A stretch of 40,947 nt of DNA from a bacterium. GTDB taxonomy: Bacteria > Myxococcota_A > UBA9042. Below the pieces are notes generated by a model. That model ran no database searches. It was not told the DNA's origin and saw nothing but the letters and a program-made list of their open reading frames with translations. Below, in pieces: positions 28,023 to 37,498 of the stretch. A program made the translations under genes and the position numbers. The stretch lies in NCBI GenBank assembly GCA_030425545.1, contig JAUIAC010000020.1, forward strand, positions 1-40,947, in the 5' to 3' direction. The stretch's first letter is position 1. Each line of letters opens with the position of its first letter.

Positions 28023-28784
28023 GTGGAGAATGTGCTCACCCTCGGCATGCTGGTGTTCCTGCAGGCTGTGCTCGGCTTCGACAACCTGCTCTACATCTCG
28101 CTGGAGTCGAAGCGGGTCGCGTCCGAGCACCGGGGCATGGTGCGCAAGGTCGGCATCGGCCTCGCCATCGCCCTGCGTATCGTGCTGCTCTTCGCCGTGA
28201 TCCACGCCATCGAGGCCTTCCAGGCGCCCTTCTTCGCCGTGCATCTGCCCGGCGTCATCGAGGGCGACTTCAACGTACACGCGGCGGTGGTGCTCGCGGG
28301 CGGGGTCTTCATCGTCTACACGGCGTTCAAGGAGATCGCCCACCTGCTCAGCGTGCACGACATCGACGGTGACGCGGAGGAGGCGCCTCAGCGCACGCCG
28401 GGCGTCGCCATCGCCTGGATCGTGGCGATGAACATCGTGTTCTCGTTCGACTCGATCCTGAGCGCCATGGCGCTGACGAAGGTGTTCTGGGTCATGGCCA
28501 CCGCGATCGTGATCTCGGGCGTGATGATGATGGTGCTGGCCGACCGTGTCGCCGACTTCCTCGAGCGCAACCGCATGTACGAGGTGCTCGGGCTCTTCAT
28601 CTTGCTGGTCGTCGGGATCATGCTGCTGTCGGAGGGCGGACACATCGCCGACCTGCACCTCGCCGGCCACCCGGTGGAGGCCATGAGCAAGACGACCTTC
28701 TACTTCTCCATCGCGGTCATGACCGTGGTCGACGTGGCCCAAGGGCGCTACCAGAAGAAGCTCGACGCGCAGCGGGCCGGGTAG
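28023..28784 (+). CDS. TerC family integral membrane protein
   Basis: A 253-residue membrane protein with about seven hydrophobic segments. The two TerC hallmark segments are LQAVLGFDNLLYISLES near the start and IVAMNIVFSFDSILSAMALT in the middle, each with an acidic residue inside the membrane (F-D-N and F-D-S). Members export metal ions such as manganese or are linked to tellurite resistance; this one's ion is unknown. The start is GTG at 28023 with GGGAG seven bases before. It converges on the dihydroorotase gene with three bases between stops. Confidence 0.9.
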   Translation: MENVLTLGMLVFLQAVLGFDNLLYISLESKRVASEHRGMVRKVGIGLAIALRIVLLFAVIHAIEAFQAPFFAVHLPGVIEGDFNVHAAVVLAGGVFIVYTAFKEIAHLLSVHDIDGDAEEAPQRTPGVAIAWIVAMNIVFSFDSILSAMALTKVFWVMATAIVISGVMMMVLADRVADFLERNRMYEVLGLFILLVVGIMLLSEGGHIADLHLAGHPVEAMSKTTFYFSIAVMTVVDVAQGRYQKKLDAQRAG

Positions 28785-28787
28785 GCC

Positions 28788-29837
28788 TCAGCGCTGCAGC
28801 CGCCAGGTCAGCGGCTCGCCAGCGCCGAAGGGACGCACCACGTGCGCGCCGAAGCTGTAGCTCGTGGGCGGCGTCCAGGTCGTGCGGGTGAGGGTGACGG
28901 TGCCGGTGTTGCGGGGCAGCCCGTAGAAGTCGGGGCCGTGGTGGCTGGCGAAGCCCTCGAGCTTGTCGAGCTGCCCGACCGCGTCGAAGGCGGTGGCGTA
29001 GAGCTCCAGCGCGGCGTGGGCGGTGAAGCAGCCGGCGCACCCGCACACGGCCTCCTTGGTGTGCACGGCGTGCGGCGCCGAGTCGGTGCCCAGGAAGAAC
29101 TTGGGAGAGCCGGAGGTGGCCGCGTCGAGCAGGGCCAGCCGGTCGCGCTCGCGCTTGAGGATGGGCAGACAGTAGAGGTGCGGGCGGATGCCGCCGGCGA
29201 GCATGGCGTTGCGGCTGACCAGCAGGTGGTGGGCGGTGACGGTCGCGGCCAGGCGGGCCGGGCCTTCGCGGACATAGGTCGCTGCGCGGGCCGTGGTGAT
29301 GTGCTCGAGGACCACGCGCAGGCCGGGATGACGGGCCAGCAGCGGGGTCAGCACGGCGTCGAGGAAGGCGGCCTCCCGGTCGAAGATGTCGACCTCGGGC
29401 GCGGTCACCTCGCCGTGCACCAGCAGGGGCAGCCCCAGCTCGGCCAGGGTGTCGAGGGCGGCGTCGACCCTGCGCACGTCGGTGACGCCAGCGTCGGAGT
29501 TGGTGGTGGCGCCGGCGGGGTAGAGCTTGCACGCGACCACGGCGCCCGAGGCCTTGGCGCGGCGCAGCTCCGCCGGCGTGGTGTGGTCGGTGAGGTAGAG
29601 CGTCATCAGCGGCTCGAAGGGCGTGCCGGGGGGCAGCGCGGCGCGGATGCGGTCGCGGTAGGCCAGGGCGCCGGCGGTGTCGACCACCGGCGGCTTGAGG
29701 TTGGGCATGACCACCGCGCGGGCGAACTGCGCCGCGGTGTGCGGGGCGACCGCCGCGAGGGCGTCGCCGTCGCGCAGGTGCAGGTGCCAGTCGTCGGGCT
29801 GCGTCAGGGTGAGGGACGGCGTGGGGGGGGTCGGCAT
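28788..29837 (-). CDS. pyrC: Dihydroorotase (class II)
   Basis: A 349-residue enzyme of the length of E. coli PyrC (348). It cyclises carbamoyl-aspartate to dihydroorotate in pyrimidine synthesis. The metal motif is DWHLHLRDG, the carboxylated lysine lies in [14 protein letters not shown], and metal-ligand histidines are in LLVHGEV and VLEHITT. The [15 protein letters not shown] block carries the catalytic Asp and substrate-binding residues. The class II C-terminus ([20 protein letters not shown]) is present. GAGGAA lies upstream of the ATG. It stands alone among unrelated genes, apart from other pyr genes. Confidence 0.95.
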   Translation of the reverse strand: MPTPPTPSLTLTQPDDWHLHLRDGDALAAVAPHTAAQFARAVVMPNLKPPVVDTAGALAYRDRIRAALPPGTPFEPLMTLYLTDHTTPAELRRAKASGAVVACKLYPAGATTNSDAGVTDVRRVDAALDTLAELGLPLLVHGEVTAPEVDIFDREAAFLDAVLTPLLARHPGLRVVLEHITTARAATYVREGPARLAATVTAHHLLVSRNAMLAGGIRPHLYCLPILKRERDRLALLDAATSGSPKFFLGTDSAPHAVHTKEAVCGCAGCFTAHAALELYATAFDAVGQLDKLEGFASHHGPDFYGLPRNTGTVTLTRTTWTPPTSYSFGAHVVRPFGAGEPLTWRLQR

Positions 29838-30031
29838 GGCGCTTCCTCGCGGGCGGCGCCGCGCGGGTGCGCGCGGTGGCGATGTTGTGCGCCGGGCGAG
29901 GCAGCCGGGTCAAACGAGGTCACGTGCGATAGGGTTCCCGCTGGCCCGGGCGGCCCAGCGCCGGGGCGCGTGTCGCCGGGCTTGCCGCGGACCCGGTCGC
30001 TGGCGACCGAGCAGGCGGGGAGGAGCGAAGG

Positions 30032-30847
30032 ATGCAGGGGAAGGTAGCGGTCATCACGGGAGCTTCGGCTGGCATCGGCGAGCATGTCGCGCGCAAGCTG
30101 GCGGCGCTTGGAGCACAGGTCGTGCTCGCGGCGCGGCGGCTGGAGCCGCTCGAGCGCGTCGCGGCGGCGATCACCGCCGCGGGCGGCGAGGCGCTGTGCG
30201 TGCCGACGGACATCGGCGACGACGACGCGTGCGCAGCCCTGCTCGACGCCGCGGTCGCGCGCTTTGGCCGGGTCGACGTGGTGGTCAACAACGCCGCGCT
30301 GCACCACCGCGGCGCCTTTCTGGACCACAGCGCGGCCGTGCACGCCAAGATGGTCGACCTCAACCTGCGCTCCCCGATCCTGCTCTCGCGCCTGGCGCTG
30401 CCGCACCTGCAGGCCGCTGGCGGCGGGGCGATCGTCAACGTCGCGTCGCTCGCCGGCTGCGTGCCGCTGCCCGGGTCGGTCACCTACTCGGCGACCAAGT
30501 TCGGGCTGCGCGCGTTCTCCCGGGCCCTGGCCGAGGAGGTCGCCGACCAGGGCATCACGGTGTCGGTGGTGAGCCCGGGTCCGGTCGCCACGGGCTTCAT
30601 CCTCGACGAGCTCGAGACGGTGACCGACCTGACCCTGAGCCAGCCCGTGTCGACGCCCGAGGAGGTCGCGGACGACGTCGTGGCCTGCGTGCTCGACGGC
30701 AAGCTCGAGCGGAAGCGGCCGGCGATGTCCGGTCGGCTGACCACGGTGGGCTACCTGTGGCCGAAGCTGGCGCAGGCCCTGCGGCCGGCGCTCAAGGCGC
30801 GCGGCGCTCGCCGAAGAAAGGAGCTGCTCGCCAAGAAGGGCGGGTAG
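30032..30847 (+). CDS. Short-chain dehydrogenase/reductase
   Basis: A 271-residue classical SDR: VAVITGASAGIGEHVARKL, an Ala-Arg-Arg pair after beta-2 (LAARRLEPLE, favouring NADP), NNAALHHRG, the VASLAG serine, and catalytic Y152 and K156 in TYSATKFGLRAFSRAL. The C-terminal tail is Lys/Arg-rich. A GGGGAGGAG-type ribosome site lies shortly before the ATG. It is unlike the other SDR in this window in cofactor preference and tail, so they are not recent duplicates. Its reaction is unknown. Confidence 0.88.
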   Translation: MQGKVAVITGASAGIGEHVARKLAALGAQVVLAARRLEPLERVAAAITAAGGEALCVPTDIGDDDACAALLDAAVARFGRVDVVVNNAALHHRGAFLDHSAAVHAKMVDLNLRSPILLSRLALPHLQAAGGGAIVNVASLAGCVPLPGSVTYSATKFGLRAFSRALAEEVADQGITVSVVSPGPVATGFILDELETVTDLTLSQPVSTPEEVADDVVACVLDGKLERKRPAMSGRLTTVGYLWPKLAQALRPALKARGARRRKELLAKKGG

Positions 30848-30911
30848 CGCGACCTGGCGTCGGGGAGCTGTGGCGCCCGCTCGCGCCCGTCACACCCGCC
30901 GATCTGCGGCG

Positions 30912-33900
30912 CTAGAGCCGCCGCAGGCTCAGCCCCTTCACGTCTTCTTCGAAGCCCACCGCGCGCAGGCTGGCGGCGAGCGCGCTCCGCCGCACCGGCG
31001 TGCCGTCGACCCGCTGCACGGTGATCCGGCCGACGCCGTGCGCCGCCAGGAGCGCCGACAGCGCGCGCTCCACCAGCTCGGGCTCCTCGCACTGCCGCCC
31101 CGGCCCCAACGTGCGCAGCCGGCCGCTGCGGGCGGTGAGCACGAAGAAGGGCGCGCCGTCGACCAGCACCACCGTCGACCCGGGCACCACCCGCGGCGCT
31201 GTCGCTCCGGGGCCGGGCTCGGGCCAGGCCAACATGCGACCGTAGGGTTGCGCGGGGTCCACCACCGGCAGCGCGATGATCCGCGGCCCGCCGCGGTGCC
31301 CCGAGCTCGGGGCGCCCCGTGGCTGATCCTCACGTTCGTCGCGGAGCCGATCCACCGCGCCACCGAGCCCGACCTGCGTGCCGGTCAGCCCCTCGACGAA
31401 GTAGCCGCGCCGGACCTTGCCGCGCTCGTCCATGCCGCGGAGCACGGGGCGCAGGGCGCTGTGACCTCCCGGCGCCGCCTCCATGGCCAAGGACTCGCGG
31501 GCCAGCACGCCGTGCCGCGCCAGGAGCACGTGCGCCCAGGCCAGCAGCTGCGCGGTCGGCTCAGGCGCCCCCAGGTTGCGCAGCAGCGACCAGCGTCCCC
31601 CGGACAGCCGCGCCTGGGCCTTGCGTCCGCGGCGCCGCCCGGTGGCCTGCAAGCCACGCAGCGGCGCCACCGTGTCGTTGCTCACGACGCCGCGCCACAC
31701 CAGGTCCCACAGCGCGCTCAGCACGTCGGGCATCGCGGCGTCCGCCAACGCGCCGCGGAGCTCGAAGAGAAAGCTGGCTCCGAAGTGCCGCAGGTGGGCC
31801 ACGATGCGGCGCTGCAGCGCGTCGTCGTCGGGCCAGTCCGCCAGCACCGTGTCGACGTCGGGCGCGCGCCACAGCGCGTCCAGCCGCTCGCGCCGAAAGA
31901 GCTGCACCCGCCCGTCGCGCTGCCCGATGGCGCTGTGCCCCACCCACAGCCACTCGCCCGTGGCGAAGCGCTGGTCCAAGGCCTCGGGTCGGTAGCCGCG
32001 CACCCGCGCCGGCAGCAGCCGCTGCTCCAGCTCGCTCACCACCAGCGGCGCCCCCTCCAGCTGGGTCAGCACCTCGTCGAGGCCCGGTCGCCGCCCGCCA
32101 TACCCGGCCGGGTGGAGCCCTTGCCACGCCGGCAGAAAGCGCGCGAAGCGCTCCTGCGCTGCGGGCGCGATGGTCGCCCGCAGGTGCGCCAGGGTGCGCC
32201 GACGGATCCGCCGTAGCACGCCGTCGTCGCACCACTCCCGCTCGACGCCGCCGGGCCGGAACTCCCCCTCCACCAGGCTCGGGCCGCCGGCGTGCCCCGC
32301 GCCCGGCCGGCTGAGCAGCTGCAGCAGGGCCACCAGCTGCCCCTGGGGCACGCCGTAGCGCTGGCCGAGCTGCGCCCGGGTGAAGGGCCCCCGGCGGCGG
32401 CCATAGCGCTTGACCAGGTCGGCCATGGGGTCCGACGCCGGCTCGAGAAAGGCGCTGGGCAGGCCCGGCGGCAGGCTGACCCCGAGCGCGTCGCGGTAGC
32501 GGGCGGCGTCGGCGGCGGCGATCCACCGCATCTCCCCAGCGACGCGGATCTGTACGGCGTCGACCCGCTGGTTCAGGGTCGCCAGCCACGGGGTCGGGTC
32601 TCCGTCGCAGCGCGCGCGGACCTCGTCGTCGCTCAGGTCGCCGACCCGCCGCAGGAGGTCCAGGAGGCCGCCCGCGTCTCGGGCTTGGAAGCCCTCGGCC
32701 ACGCCCTGCAGCTCTGCCTCCACCGCGTCGATGGCGGCGGCGTCGAGCAGGTCGCGCAGCTCGGCGTGCCCCAGCAGGTCGCGCAACATCTCCCGGTCGA
32801 GGGTCAGCGCCTGGGCCCGCCGCTCGGCCACGGGCGCGTCACCCTCGTAGAGCCAGTTGGCCACGAACTCGAAGGCCATGGCGCGGGCGAAGGGCGACGC
32901 CGCGTCGGTGTCCACCACCTCGACGCGCACCTCGCGCTGGGACACCGCACGCAGCAAGCTCCGCAGCGCGTGCAGGTCGAACACGTCTTGCAGGCAGGCG
33001 CGATAGGTCTCCAGCACGATCGGGAAGCCCGCGTGCTCCTTGGCCGCAGCCAGCAGCCGCTGCGCGCGCAGCCGCTGGGCCCACAGGGGCGCGCGCCGCT
33101 CCGGTCGCTTCCGGAGGAGCAGCAGCGCCCGCGACGCGTTCTCGCGAAACTGCCCCGAGAAGAGGGCAGTGTCGCCCAGCCGCTCGATGATCAGGTCCTC
33201 GACCAGGTCTGGATCCGGCGTCCACCGCTCCGGCGTGTCGCGCCAGGGGTCCTCGTCGACGTCGGCGAGGGTGAGGACGATGCCGTCGTCGCTCCACATC
33301 GAGCGCACGCCCACGCCCGACTCGCGGGTCAGCTGCTCCTCCAGCGCCATGGCCCACGGCGCGTGTACGCGGCTGCCGAAGGGGCTGTGGATGCACACGC
33401 GGAGGTCGCCGAGCTCGTCTGCGAAGCGCTCGACCACCACGGTGGTGTCGCTCGGTACGACCCCGGTCGCCGCCTTCTGCTCGTGCAGCAGGTCGACGAT
33501 CTGCGCGGCGATGTCGGGGTGCGTGGGCGTGTGCTGCGTCACCCAGGCCCGCGCGCGCTCCGGCCCGCGCTGGGCCACCTCGCGCGCGAACACGCCCAGA
33601 CGGCGACCCAGCTCGAGCGGGCGTCCAGGGCCCCCGCCGTGCCAGAAGGGCAGGGTGCCGGGCTCCCCCGGGGCCGGCGACACCAGCACCCGGTCGTGGG
33701 TGATGTCCTCGATGCGCCAGGTCGACGCGCCGAGGATGAAGGTCTGCCCCGCCCGCGCCTCGAAGACCATCTCCTCGTCGAGCTCCCCCACGCGCGGCCC
33801 CGACTCGGACCCGCGCACCACGTGCACGCCGAAGAGGCCGCGGTCCGGGATGGTCCCGCCGTGGGTCGCCGCCAGCATCTTCGCGCCCTTGCGCGCCGTG

Positions 33901-35429
33901 AGCAGATCCTGCCCGCGGTCCCAGTCCACCAGCGGCCGCAGCTCGGCGAAGTCTGTCGACGGGTAGCGGCCGGAGACCATGTCGAGCAGGCCGTCGAGCT
34001 GGGCGTCCGAGAGCTGGCGGAAGCCGTCGGCTCGCCGCACCAGCGCCGCGAGCTCGGCCACCGGACGGTCCGCCACCGCGACCATGGCGACCACCTGCTG
34101 AGCGAGCACGTCGAGCGGGTTTCGCGGCGGCGCCACAGGCTCGATGCCACCCTCGAGCATCAGCTGGCCGACGACGGCGCACTCCACCATGTCGCGCGGG
34201 TGCCGCGGGATGAGCAGGCCGTGGCTGATCTCGCCCACGCCGTGCCCGGCGCGGCCCACACGCTGCAGGCCGCTGGCGACGCGACCCGGGCTGCCGATGA
34301 GGATCACCTGGTCCACCGCGCCCATGTCGACGCCGAGCTCGAGGGAGCTGGTGGCCACGATGGCGCGCACCGTGCCGGACTTCAGCCGGTCTTCGATGTC
34401 CGCGCGCCGCCCGTGCGAGAGGCTGCCGTGGTGGGCCAGCGCCAGGGGCTCGCCATGGAGCTCGTGCAGCTGCTGCACCATGCGCTCGGCCGCACCGCGG
34501 CTGTTGACGAAGACGATGGTGGTGCGGTGCGCCAGGATCTTGGGCAGCAGCCGCGGCGCCAGGGCTGGCCACGCCCGTCGCGGCTTGGGCTGGCTGAACA
34601 GGTGCGCGTCGGGGTCCGGCGACGCTGGCTTGGACGGTGCTGGCTGGGACGGGGTTGGCTGGGCGTCGGGAGGGTCGTCCGGCGCCTCCGGCAGCACCAC
34701 CTGCACGGTCAGGTGCGGCGCCTCGCGGGTGTCGACCACCTCCACCGGGCGATCGCCACCGAGGAAGCGGGACACCACCTCGACCGGCCGGGCGGTGGCG
34801 GACAGCCCGATGCGCTGGGGATCTCGCTCCGCCAGGGCCGCGAGGCGCTCCAACGAGAGCGCGAGGTGCGCGCCGCGCTTGCTGCCCGCCAGGGCGTGAA
34901 TCTCGTCGACGATGACGGCCTCGACCGTGGCGAAGTGCTGCCGCACCTTGCTGCCGAGCATCAGGTACAGGCTCTCCGGCGTGGTCACCAGCACGTCGCC
35001 CGGGTTGCGGAGCATGCGCTGGCGCTCGCGCTGCGGTGTGTCGCCCGTGCGGACGTCGACCCGCGTGGTGTGTAGCGCTGCGCCCAGGTGGCCCGCGGCC
35101 TGATGCACCCCCACCAGCGGCGTCCGCAGGTTGCGATCGACGTCGTACACCAGGGCCTTCAGCGGTGAGACATAGACGACGCGATAGCCGCGACGATCCG
35201 CGTCGCGCAGCTGGCCGATGCGGTCCAGCGCCCAGAGGAAGGCCGCCAGGGTCTTGCCGCTGCCGGTCGGCGCGAGCAGCAGGCTGTGGGCGCCGCCAGC
35301 GATGGCCGGCCAGCCCCGGGCCTGGACCGGCGTAGGGCCCTGGAAGGACGCGTCGAACCAGGCCTGCGTCGCAGCGCTGAAGGGCCGCAGCGCCGGGTGA
35401 CGCGCGCCGGGAAGGGGGGGCCGGGTCAT
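30912..35429 (-). CDS. lhr: Lhr-family ATP-dependent helicase
   Basis: A 1505-residue SF2 helicase, close to E. coli Lhr (1538). Motif I is APTGSGKT near residue 55, Ia VSPLKAL, Ib TTPESLYLML, II VIVDEIHALAGSKRG near 172, III GLSATARP, IV IVFVNSRGAAERM, V ATSSLELGVDMGAVD and VI QRVGRAGHG. The winged-helix and beta-sheet core follows, then a long C-terminal extension. In E. coli and Pseudomonas that C-terminal region has been reported as a uracil-DNA glycosylase related to AlkZ. The ATG lies in an ATGA overlap with the alkA-like gene, so a joint role in base-lesion repair is likely. It is full length with no disruption seen. Confidence 0.94.
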   Translation of the reverse strand: MTRPPLPGARHPALRPFSAATQAWFDASFQGPTPVQARGWPAIAGGAHSLLLAPTGSGKTLAAFLWALDRIGQLRDADRRGYRVVYVSPLKALVYDVDRNLRTPLVGVHQAAGHLGAALHTTRVDVRTGDTPQRERQRMLRNPGDVLVTTPESLYLMLGSKVRQHFATVEAVIVDEIHALAGSKRGAHLALSLERLAALAERDPQRIGLSATARPVEVVSRFLGGDRPVEVVDTREAPHLTVQVVLPEAPDDPPDAQPTPSQPAPSKPASPDPDAHLFSQPKPRRAWPALAPRLLPKILAHRTTIVFVNSRGAAERMVQQLHELHGEPLALAHHGSLSHGRRADIEDRLKSGTVRAIVATSSLELGVDMGAVDQVILIGSPGRVASGLQRVGRAGHGVGEISHGLLIPRHPRDMVECAVVGQLMLEGGIEPVAPPRNPLDVLAQQVVAMVAVADRPVAELAALVRRADGFRQLSDAQLDGLLDMVSGRYPSTDFAELRPLVDWDRGQDLLTARKGAKMLAATHGGTIPDRGLFGVHVVRGSESGPRVGELDEEMVFEARAGQTFILGASTWRIEDITHDRVLVSPAPGEPGTLPFWHGGGPGRPLELGRRLGVFAREVAQRGPERARAWVTQHTPTHPDIAAQIVDLLHEQKAATGVVPSDTTVVVERFADELGDLRVCIHSPFGSRVHAPWAMALEEQLTRESGVGVRSMWSDDGIVLTLADVDEDPWRDTPERWTPDPDLVEDLIIERLGDTALFSGQFRENASRALLLLRKRPERRAPLWAQRLRAQRLLAAAKEHAGFPIVLETYRACLQDVFDLHALRSLLRAVSQREVRVEVVDTDAASPFARAMAFEFVANWLYEGDAPVAERRAQALTLDREMLRDLLGHAELRDLLDAAAIDAVEAELQGVAEGFQARDAGGLLDLLRRVGDLSDDEVRARCDGDPTPWLATLNQRVDAVQIRVAGEMRWIAAADAARYRDALGVSLPPGLPSAFLEPASDPMADLVKRYGRRRGPFTRAQLGQRYGVPQGQLVALLQLLSRPGAGHAGGPSLVEGEFRPGGVEREWCDDGVLRRIRRRTLAHLRATIAPAAQERFARFLPAWQGLHPAGYGGRRPGLDEVLTQLEGAPLVVSELEQRLLPARVRGYRPEALDQRFATGEWLWVGHSAIGQRDGRVQLFRRERLDALWRAPDVDTVLADWPDDDALQRRIVAHLRHFGASFLFELRGALADAAMPDVLSALWDLVWRGVVSNDTVAPLRGLQATGRRRGRKAQARLSGGRWSLLRNLGAPEPTAQLLAWAHVLLARHGVLARESLAMEAAPGGHSALRPVLRGMDERGKVRRGYFVEGLTGTQVGLGGAVDRLRDEREDQPRGAPSSGHRGGPRIIALPVVDPAQPYGRMLAWPEPGPGATAPRVVPGSTVVLVDGAPFFVLTARSGRLRTLGPGRQCEEPELVERALSALLAAHGVGRITVQRVDGTPVRRSALAASLRAVGFEEDVKGLSLRRL

Positions 35430-36364
35430 GAGCGGCCTCGGCCGGGGGCGTCGCGCGCCGCACCACGCCGGGGACCGCCGCCGGGCATGCGCGGCAGGGC
35501 GGCGCTGGCGAGGTCCCGCGGGTCGCGTCGCGGCGCGAGCTTGGGGCCGCGTCGCGGCGCGTGCGCCCCCTCTGCGAAGAGCAGCTGAATCACGCGATAG
35601 CGGCGACCGCGCCAGGGCTCGAGCAGCGCGAGCATGCGCCGGTCGTCGGCGCGCGGCTCACCGGCGAGGTTCCACGCCACCATGTTCGGCAGGTGGGCGT
35701 CGCCGGTGGGCACGGCGTCGGGGTCGCCCCAGTAGGTGCCGAGGGTCATCTCCAAGGTCCAGGGTCCCAGGCCGCGGATGGCGTGGAGCCGCTGTCGGAC
35801 CTCCCCGGCCGCGGCGATGCGGTCGATGCGGTTGGCCCGGCGCGCCACCTCCAGCACGGTGCGCGCCCGGTCTGCTGGGATCCCGGCGAGCCGGAGGTCG
35901 GCCGGGGAGCGCCGCGCCAAGGTCGGCATCGCAGGGGGCAGGGTCAGCTCCAGGGGGCCTGGCGCGGGCTGGCCGTGCTGGCGCACCAGGGCGCGCCACG
36001 CCCGCGTCGCGTCCTGCCAGGTGACCTTCTGGCCGAGGATCGTGGGTACCAGCCCGCGCGCGAAGCTGTGCAGCTGGGGCATGCGCAGCGCGCGGTGCCG
36101 CTTCTCCATCTCCCGCAGCGCGGGGTGGCGCGGGGTCAGCGGGGCCGGCTCCGGTTGGTGCAGCCCCAGGCGCCGCGGCAGCGCGTCCAGGGCCGCGCCC
36201 GCGCCCGGTCCCCAGGCCGCCGCGTGCGCCGTGTCGCCGCGCTGGTGGACCTCGACCGCCGCAGGCTGGTCACCGAACCAGTCGCAGTAGGCGTAGCTCG
36301 TCGGGCTCAAACGAAAGGTCGGGTCGCGGCCGCCGAGGCCGAGCCCTCGGACATGATCACCCAC
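35426..36364 (-). CDS. DNA-3-methyladenine glycosylase (AlkA-like, HhH-GPD)
   Basis: A 312-residue protein from a GTG at 36364. It has an N-terminal beta region (FRLSPTSYAYCDWFG), then ILGQKVTWQDA, the helix-hairpin-helix motif LHAIRGLGPWTLEM, and the catalytic Asp (D222) in VPTGDAHLP, the HhH-GPD base-excision set. It would remove alkylated bases from DNA. The start is uncertain: no clear ribosome site is seen, and the frame is open well upstream through unconserved sequence to 36862. The C-terminal tail is Arg/Pro-rich. It overlaps lhr by four bases, so the two form a repair operon. Confidence 0.82.
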   Translation of the reverse strand: MGDHVRGLGLGGRDPTFRLSPTSYAYCDWFGDQPAAVEVHQRGDTAHAAAWGPGAGAALDALPRRLGLHQPEPAPLTPRHPALREMEKRHRALRMPQLHSFARGLVPTILGQKVTWQDATRAWRALVRQHGQPAPGPLELTLPPAMPTLARRSPADLRLAGIPADRARTVLEVARRANRIDRIAAAGEVRQRLHAIRGLGPWTLEMTLGTYWGDPDAVPTGDAHLPNMVAWNLAGEPRADDRRMLALLEPWRGRRYRVIQLLFAEGAHAPRRGPKLAPRRDPRDLASAALPRMPGGGPRRGAARDAPGRGRS

Positions 36365-36740
36365 GGCATAGCCCGGCGGGCAGGGCAGATCGCGGCTCTG
36401 GTCGGGCGGCTGGGACACGGGCACCTGTCGCGAGAGGGAGCGCGGTCGGAGGTCCCCGCGCGCGCCCCTGACGGTGCCGCGCTCGGTGGCCTCGACGCAA
36501 CCGCGCGGCAGCGGACTCCTGCCACGCGCTGTCAGCAACCTCGAGCTCGATCCTCTGGCGTGGCTTGTCACGGCGCCGAGCCCGACGCACGCTCTGCGCA
36601 CACGCACCGTCCGATCCGCCTCGTTTGGAGCCGCCACGTCCTGCCCGCCGCGTCTCAGCCGCCGCGTCTCCCCCCCCCGCGTCTCCCCCCCGTCGTCCAC
36701 CGCCCTCGGCTGCGTCGCGGGCCCACACACCGGAGTCCCC
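36365..36740. other. Gene-free divergent region with a C-rich tract
   Basis: These 376 bases separate the AlkA-like gene (minus) and the outer-membrane-type gene (plus). Open frames here are extensions of the flanking genes and look unconserved. Around 36650-36690, CCGCGTCTC is repeated with runs of C, a possible slippage-prone tract. No gene or clear promoter is visible. Confidence 0.5.
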
Positions 36741-37328
36741 ATGTCGTCGGTCCACTCACAGCCCCGCAGCCGCTGCTCGGCCCCTCGCCCGCTCGGCCTC
36801 ACCTTCGCGCTGTTGGCGGCGCTGGCCGTGAGCGCCGCGGCGCCGGCCCAGGCCAAGGTCATCTACAGCGGACAGCTCGGCGCCACCAAGACCATGGGCG
36901 ACGACGCCAAGGGGCGCGACGGCTACGGCATGGACCTCCAGGGGCGCGTCGGGGTCGACATGCCCTTCCCCTTCCTGGACATGGAGGCCGAGGCCATCCT
37001 CGGCTTCAACAGCTACTACTTCGGCGGCCCCGCGGCGACGCAGACCTTGCGCGTCGGCGCCGGGTTCCGCGGCGGCGTCAACTTCGTCGCCTTCGCGCAG
37101 GGCTTTGTCCACGCCAGCTACGGGCGACAGTTCAACGCCGTCGCCGGCGCGCCGCGGGGCTTGCTCATCGACGCAGGCATCGCCCTGGACCTGACCGCCG
37201 TCCCCTTTCTGCGCATGGGCATCTACGGCGCCTACAACCACCTGGTGCACAGCGAGGGGCACAAGGTCGGCGACGGCGACGGGCAGTGGTGGTCTTTTGG
37301 CATCCAGGGCTCGTGGGTCGACAAGTAG
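36741..37328 (+). CDS. Small secreted outer-membrane-type protein
   Basis: A 195-residue protein from the ATG at 36741, preceded by CGGAG; an in-frame extension to 36474 is not protein-like. An N-terminal signal peptide (LTFALLAALAVSAAAPAQA) has a likely cleavage after A-Q-A. The mature part alternates aromatic, Gly and polar residues in strands (AILGFNSYYFGG, TLRVGAGFRGGVNFVAF, GIYGAYNHLV) and ends SFGIQGSWVDK, as expected for a small beta-barrel, though the terminal residue is Lys rather than Phe. No family is recognised. A hairpin plus T-tract (37341-37388) follows the stop. Confidence 0.72.
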   Translation: MSSVHSQPRSRCSAPRPLGLTFALLAALAVSAAAPAQAKVIYSGQLGATKTMGDDAKGRDGYGMDLQGRVGVDMPFPFLDMEAEAILGFNSYYFGGPAATQTLRVGAGFRGGVNFVAFAQGFVHASYGRQFNAVAGAPRGLLIDAGIALDLTAVPFLRMGIYGAYNHLVHSEGHKVGDGDGQWWSFGIQGSWVDK

Positions 37329-37340
37329 CGCAGCCAAGCA

Positions 37341-37388
37341 GATTGCGGCGAAATTGATTGTCGCCGCAATCTGGCAGCTTTTTGTCTT
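37341..37388 (+). terminator. Rho-independent terminator
   Basis: A perfect 11-bp stem (37341-37351 with 37361-37371) closes a 9-nt AT-rich loop. Within seven bases comes a T-rich run (CTTTTTGTCTTT). It stands 12 bases after the outer-membrane-type gene's stop codon and is the clearest intrinsic terminator in the window. Confidence 0.85.
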
Positions 37389-37389
37389 T

Positions 37390-37431
37390 CTGGGGGGCTA
37401 CGAGCGCCCCCAGCCACGGCAAGCCGTGGCT
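37390..37431. repeat. Two further hairpins between convergent genes
   Basis: CTGGGGG (37390-37396) pairs with CCCCCAG (37407-37413). AGCCACGG (37412-37419) pairs with CCGTGGCT (37424-37431) around a CAAG loop. They share two bases, so they would compete. Neither is followed by a T-run on either strand. Confidence 0.65.
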
Positions 37432-37498
37432 TCCCCTTCCCAGCAGACTGACCGGCGTGGCCGCAAAGACGGAGGAAAAGCGCAGCCTGCCAAGCCCG

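Noticed and set aside
32292-35075. 927-codon plus-strand frame opposite lhr
   Set aside because: Lhr motifs on the other strand are complete; this frame mirrors its codon structure.
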